Origin: Candidatus Nomurabacteria bacterium
Lineage (GTDB): Bacteria; Patescibacteriota; Minisyncoccia; Phycocordibacterales; UBA9973
DNA length: 9,698 bases
Assembly (NCBI GenBank): GCA_020846955.1
Contig: JADLCZ010000037.1
Location: forward strand, 1 to 9,698
Reading direction: 5' to 3'
The notes beneath the pieces are model-generated. The model worked only from the letters and a program-made list of their open reading frames with translations, was not told where the DNA came from and did no database searches. Shown piece by piece: positions 6,773 through 9,698 of this stretch; the stretch's first letter is position 1, and each line of letters starts with the position of its first letter. Made by a program: the position numbers and the translations under genes.

Positions 6773-8068
6773 ATGTTGCAAAACAAAAAGGTACTAATAA
6801 TTGGTAGTGGAGGCAGGGAACATGCTGTGGGTTGGAAATTGGATCAATCACTACACAGACCTACGTTGTATTTCGCCCCAGGGAATGCAGGCACAAAGGA
6901 ATTGGGTACAAATTTAGAAATAAAAGCTACAGACATTATAGCATTGCTAGAATTTGCCAAAAAAGAGAATATATACATGACATTAGCCTTGCCAGATGAT
7001 CCATTGGCTCTTGGTATTGTAGATCTGTTCCGTAAAAATAATTTACGTATTTGGGGTCCGACAAAAGAGGCTAGTAAACTTGAATGGTCCAAAGCCTTTG
7101 CAAAAGATTTCATGCACCGTCATAATTTACCGACATCACAATTTCGAACTTTTACAGAAGAACAATATAACGATGCACTTTCATATATAGATACTCATAC
7201 GACACCAGTAGTCGTCAAGGCATCCGGGCTTGCTCTTGGTAAGGGTGTACTTATTTGTCTTACAAGAGAAGAGGCAAAGATAGCTGTAGAAAATATTTTA
7301 ATCAAAAAGATTTTTGGTGATGGTGGTAGTGAGATTGTGATCGAAGAGTTTCTTCTAGGTCCAGAGATTTCTACTCATGCAATATCAGACGGTGTTTCCT
7401 CTAAAGTATTTCCATCATCACAAGACCATAAGAAAATTGGTATCGGAGATACGGGGCTCAATACTGGTGGGATGGGGACTATTGCTCCTGTGCCATTTGT
7501 TGATGAAAATTTAATGACAGAAATCAAAAATAAAATAATTCTCCCAACATTGGTTAATATGGAGCATGATGGCATACCATTCGAAGGAATTCTTTATCCT
7601 GGACTAATAATTACCTCTGAAGGCCCAAAGATTATAGAATTTAACTCTCGCTTTGGTGATCCAGAAGTCCAAACATACATGCGATTGCTAGATGTTGATA
7701 TTTTTGAATTATTTGACGCATGTATCGAAAAAGAATTATATAAATTTGAAATAAAATGGAAGAATTTATTTGCATGCAATATCGTATTGGCTTCTGGTGG
7801 TTATCCAAATGCATACGAAAAGGGGAAAGTAATTTCTGGGATAGAAGAGGCACAAAGTGACCCAGATATTGTAATCTTTCATGCTGGGACTACAATCAAA
7901 GATGGCAATTTAGTTACGAATGGTGGTAGGGTAATGGGAGTATCAGCCACAGGTATAACACTCCAAGAAGCGCTCGACAAAGCATACAAAGCAATACAAA
8001 AAATTTATTATGAGGGAATCTACTATCGTGATGATATAGGTAAAAGAGCCCTCCATACAAAACTATAA
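6773..8068 (+). CDS. purD: Phosphoribosylamine-glycine ligase (GAR synthetase)
   Basis: PurD is an ATP-grasp ligase that joins phosphoribosylamine, the unstable product of PurF, to glycine. The 431 residues are of normal length. Motifs in order are GSGGREHA (11-18), APGNAGT (35-41), LPDDPLALG (73-81), the ATP-grasp KASGLALGKGV (149-159), DHKKIGIGDTG (218-228), NTGGMG (230-235), EGILYPGL (271-278) and EFNSRFGDPE (289-298). Two differences from the usual sequence are visible: the G-P-E-x-P-L substrate motif reads L-P-D-D-P-L, and the Cys of FNCRFGDPE is Ser. All core ATP and metal residues are present, so it should be active. No Shine-Dalgarno precedes the ATG. The gene directly follows purF-purN, which places the enzymes for the first three steps together. 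Confidence 0.95.
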   Translation: MLQNKKVLIIGSGGREHAVGWKLDQSLHRPTLYFAPGNAGTKELGTNLEIKATDIIALLEFAKKENIYMTLALPDDPLALGIVDLFRKNNLRIWGPTKEASKLEWSKAFAKDFMHRHNLPTSQFRTFTEEQYNDALSYIDTHTTPVVVKASGLALGKGVLICLTREEAKIAVENILIKKIFGDGGSEIVIEEFLLGPEISTHAISDGVSSKVFPSSQDHKKIGIGDTGLNTGGMGTIAPVPFVDENLMTEIKNKIILPTLVNMEHDGIPFEGILYPGLIITSEGPKIIEFNSRFGDPEVQTYMRLLDVDIFELFDACIEKELYKFEIKWKNLFACNIVLASGGYPNAYEKGKVISGIEEAQSDPDIVIFHAGTTIKDGNLVTNGGRVMGVSATGITLQEALDKAYKAIQKIYYEGIYYRDDIGKRALHTKL

Positions 8069-8129
8069 TTTACCAATATAAAGCGATAGCGTTGAGTTGG
8101 TAAAACTCATTTTTATTTGAGTTTTCTTT
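8069..8129 (+). terminator. Terminator of purD with an overlapping alternative hairpin
   Basis: AAAACTCA (8102-8109) pairs with TGAGTTTT (8118-8125), followed by a T-rich CTTT. Just upstream, TTTACCAA (8069-8076, right after the stop) can pair with TTGGTAAA (8097-8104). The two stems share bases 8102-8104, so full pairing of both is mutually exclusive, as in an attenuator. The end of the T-run overlaps the -35 of the next gene. Confidence 0.6.
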
Positions 8130-8155
8130 GACAAATCTCTGGTATAGGGTAGACT
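8128..8155 (+). promoter_or_regulatory. Promoter of the HAD-like gene
   Basis: TTGACA (8128-8133) is a perfect -35. After 16 bases comes TAGACT (8150-8155, four of six matches to TATAAT). The predicted start near 8162 leaves a leader of about 12 bases. Confidence 0.55.
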
Positions 8156-8162
8156 TTGTAAA

Positions 8163-8166
8163 AAGG
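8163..8166 (+). promoter_or_regulatory. Shine-Dalgarno of the HAD-like gene
   Basis: AAGG at 8163-8166, inside AAAAAGGT, lies 7 bases before the ATG at 8174. It is the only clearly placed ribosome binding site in the window. Confidence 0.5.
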
Positions 8167-8173
8167 TAAAGTT

Positions 8174-9010
8174 ATGAAAAATTCGACAATAGAATACCAA
8201 AAAAAGTTGGTGTTGGCTAGTTTTTCACAGACTATTGCCAAGACTGAAATGGATAATTTGTTCCAACAAGCATATCATAATTCAATTAATTTAATGTTTG
8301 GATATGAAGGCTTAGTAAGATTTCTAAATGAAGGTGGTGCAAAAGGGCGATCTTCAATCGAGGTAGTTATGCACCTAGCTTCTATTAAAGAACTGCTACC
8401 AAATTTAGAGGAATATTGTGAAAATTATGATATAGATTTAAGTCTGGATTCAACTCTAGATCCTACACCAGAAATCTACAAAGCATTTATTAATATTAAT
8501 ATTTATTACTTAAATTATAACATTGGTACTATCTGTACAAATGGAAATGTTTGGCCAGAAATTTATACAGGATTTCGTGAATTCAGGGATACGCTTGAAT
8601 CACATAATGTAGATTTTGGCATTATATCTTCAGGGTATGAAAAATTTATCCGGGAAGTTTTTAATTACCATAGCATAAAACAACCATTACTCTATATAAC
8701 TCCTGATGATAGTTTCGGACCTTATAATCTTGATTGGAAAAGTAAAAATAAACCCAGCGTTTATTTGATAGCCTTAGCTATTGATCAATGGCTACAATAT
8801 AATCCCCAAATCGATATGGATTATGCACGACAGAATGTCATACTTATTGGTGATGATATTGAACCTGATGGGAAAATGGCAGAAAATGCTGGAATTCCAT
8901 TTTGGTTCTTTAATCAAGATACGAATATCGTTCTAAATAACAACCAAAGAATATTTTCAAATTATGGGCAACTTACCAATGCTCTTAAAGATGGAAAACT
9001 ATTTTACTAA
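8174..9010 (+). CDS. HAD-superfamily protein with degenerate motif I, possible pseudophosphatase
   Basis: The 278-residue protein has the layout of a haloacid dehalogenase-type hydrolase. After a hydrophobic strand, LVLASFSQTIAKTE (12-25) aligns with the usual DxDGT-[IL]-A-x-[TS]-E motif I, but the nucleophile Asp, the second Asp and the Gly are Ser17, Ser19 and Gln20. A helical cap of about 110 residues follows. Motif II is IISSG (150-154), motif III Lys193-Pro in KNKPS, and motif IV IGDDIEPDGKMAENAG (225-240) with Asp227, Asp228 and Asp232. Motifs II to IV and the AGIPF ending are therefore intact, while the nucleophile is absent. It may bind a phosphorylated ligand without hydrolysing it. 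By hand count its GC is about 31 percent, against about 44 percent for purE. It has its own promoter, Shine-Dalgarno and terminator. No link to purine synthesis is shown by its sequence. Confidence 0.7.
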   Translation: MKNSTIEYQKKLVLASFSQTIAKTEMDNLFQQAYHNSINLMFGYEGLVRFLNEGGAKGRSSIEVVMHLASIKELLPNLEEYCENYDIDLSLDSTLDPTPEIYKAFININIYYLNYNIGTICTNGNVWPEIYTGFREFRDTLESHNVDFGIISSGYEKFIREVFNYHSIKQPLLYITPDDSFGPYNLDWKSKNKPSVYLIALAIDQWLQYNPQIDMDYARQNVILIGDDIEPDGKMAENAGIPFWFFNQDTNIVLNNNQRIFSNYGQLTNALKDGKLFY

Positions 9011-9041
9011 ATGAGGCTTACTTTATAGGGGCCTCATTTTT
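9010..9041 (+). terminator. Rho-independent terminator of the HAD-like gene
   Basis: AATGAGGC (9010-9017) pairs with GCCTCATT (9031-9038) across a 13-base loop and runs into TTTTT (9037-9041). The stem begins on the last base of the TAA stop. Confidence 0.8.
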
Positions 9042-9051
9042 AATTGTATAT

Positions 9052-9079
9052 TTGTGAGGATAGGGAAATATGCTATATT
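9052..9079 (+). promoter_or_regulatory. Promoter of purE-purM, probably leaderless
   Basis: TTGTGA (9052-9057, four of six), a 16-base spacer, then the extended -10 TGCTATATT (9071-9079, with TATATT five of six). The -10 ends 6 bases before the purE ATG at 9086. Confidence 0.6.
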
Positions 9080-9085
9080 TGGTAT

Positions 9086-9607
9086 ATGAAAAAGGCAAAA
9101 TCAATAGTAGGTATTATTATGGGTTCTGATTCTGATTTGGGTGTTATGAGTGAGGCTTGTACACTATTAGAAGACTTTGGGGTGCCATACGAGATTACTG
9201 TCGCATCTGCGCATCGTTCTCCAAACATTGCTCATGCTTATGCAACAAGTGCAATTACTCGCGGACTCAAGGTTATCATCGCGGCAGCTGGTGGGGCAGC
9301 ACATTTAGCAGGGGTAGCAGCGTCATTGACGACACTTCCTGTGATAGGTGTGCCTGTGAAAGCCAAGACTCTGGATGGCTTGGATTCACTTCTCTCCATT
9401 GTTCAAATGCCCCCCGGAATTCCAGTAGCGACTGTTGGTATTAATGCTGCACACAATGCTGGAATCTTGGCTGTGCAAATCCTCGCAACTAATGACAAAA
9501 CTCTACAGAAGAAGCTGACCGATTTCAAAAAGAAATTGGAAGATGGTGTAAAAACAAAAGCAAAAAAGATGTCAGAAATTGGTTATAAAAATTATTTACA
9601 AAAATAA
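9086..9607 (+). CDS. purE: N5-carboxyaminoimidazole ribonucleotide mutase, PurE class I
   Basis: Class I PurE converts N5-CAIR, made by PurK, to CAIR. The 173-residue protein has the phosphate-binding IMGSDSD (11-17), SAHRSP (41-46) with catalytic His43, AGGAAHLAG (68-76) with His73, and LDSLLSIVQMPPGIPV (99-114). The GGAAHL form identifies class I rather than the direct AIR carboxylase of class II, which implies a PurK partner not found in this window. The C-terminus is Lys-rich. ATG 9086 is chosen because homology begins there and the -10 box ends 6 bases before it; the frame is open upstream to about 9044, through the promoter. The stop overlaps the purM start (TAATG). Confidence 0.95.
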   Translation: MKKAKSIVGIIMGSDSDLGVMSEACTLLEDFGVPYEITVASAHRSPNIAHAYATSAITRGLKVIIAAAGGAAHLAGVAASLTTLPVIGVPVKAKTLDGLDSLLSIVQMPPGIPVATVGINAAHNAGILAVQILATNDKTLQKKLTDFKKKLEDGVKTKAKKMSEIGYKNYLQK

Positions 9608-9698
9608 TGGCTGATCTATACACACAAGCAGGAGTAGATATCGAAGCAGGGAACGAGACTGTACGTCGTATCAAGGCTGATGTTGCGAGTACTCATAC
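9607..9698 (+). CDS. purM: AIR synthase PurM, N-terminal part
   Basis: Thirty codons are visible before the window ends. The peptide starts MADLYTQAGVDIEAGNETV and continues into RRIKADVAST. The Y-x-x-A-G-V-D-I-x-A-G-N-x-x-V-x-x-I-K signature is the standard PurM N-terminus. PurM closes the imidazole ring, turning FGAM into AIR, the precursor for the PurE step. The ATG overlaps the purE stop by one base (TAATG) and has no Shine-Dalgarno, so translation is likely coupled to purE. Confidence 0.93.
   Translation, partial: MADLYTQAGVDIEAGNETVRRIKADVASTH

Noticed and set aside
1..9698. tRNA, rRNA, CRISPR array, insertion sequence or attachment site
   Set aside because: I saw no cloverleaf-type sequence, no regularly spaced repeats, no transposase-like protein and no terminal inverted repeats with target duplications.

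Overview
This window is a cluster for de novo purine biosynthesis. In order on the + strand it holds purSL (a PurS-PurL fusion), purQ, a small membrane-anchored protein of unknown function, purF, purN, purD, a HAD-fold protein with a degenerate active site, purE, and the first 30 codons of purM. On the minus strand at the left edge, a fragment of 15 codons looks like the start of a phosphohexomutase gene transcribed divergently from purSL.

The pathway genes cover PRPP to phosphoribosylamine (PurF), GAR (PurD), FGAR (PurN), FGAM (PurSL with PurQ), AIR (PurM) and the carboxylation step (PurE). purK, purC, purB and purH are not in the window and may lie beyond purM. Pathway genes sit in tight pairs: purSL-purQ and purF-purN are each separated by one base, and purE-purM overlap by one base (TAATG). 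Each pair, and purD, seems to have its own promoter. The two non-pathway genes are inserted between these units and are bounded by hairpin-plus-T-run terminators.

The translation signals stand out. purSL, purD, purE and the divergent gene each have a -10-like box ending 6 bases before the ATG. At purF the distance is 9 bases. This predicts leaderless or nearly leaderless mRNAs. The second genes of the pairs have no Shine-Dalgarno sequence. Only the HAD gene has a conventional -35/-10 with a Shine-Dalgarno. All eight complete genes end in TAA, and nothing suggests a recoded UGA.

The organism is a bacterium of moderately low GC. The PurS-PurL fusion, leaderless starts, scarce Shine-Dalgarno sites and compact layout are compatible with a Patescibacteria/CPR-type genome or another poorly sampled lineage, but this is a weak inference. 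The parts least explained by known biology are a 173-base run of consecutive palindromes between purQ and the membrane protein gene, including two near-identical 18-bp copies, and the HAD-like gene, in which both motif I aspartates are serine and the GC content is much lower than in its neighbour purE.
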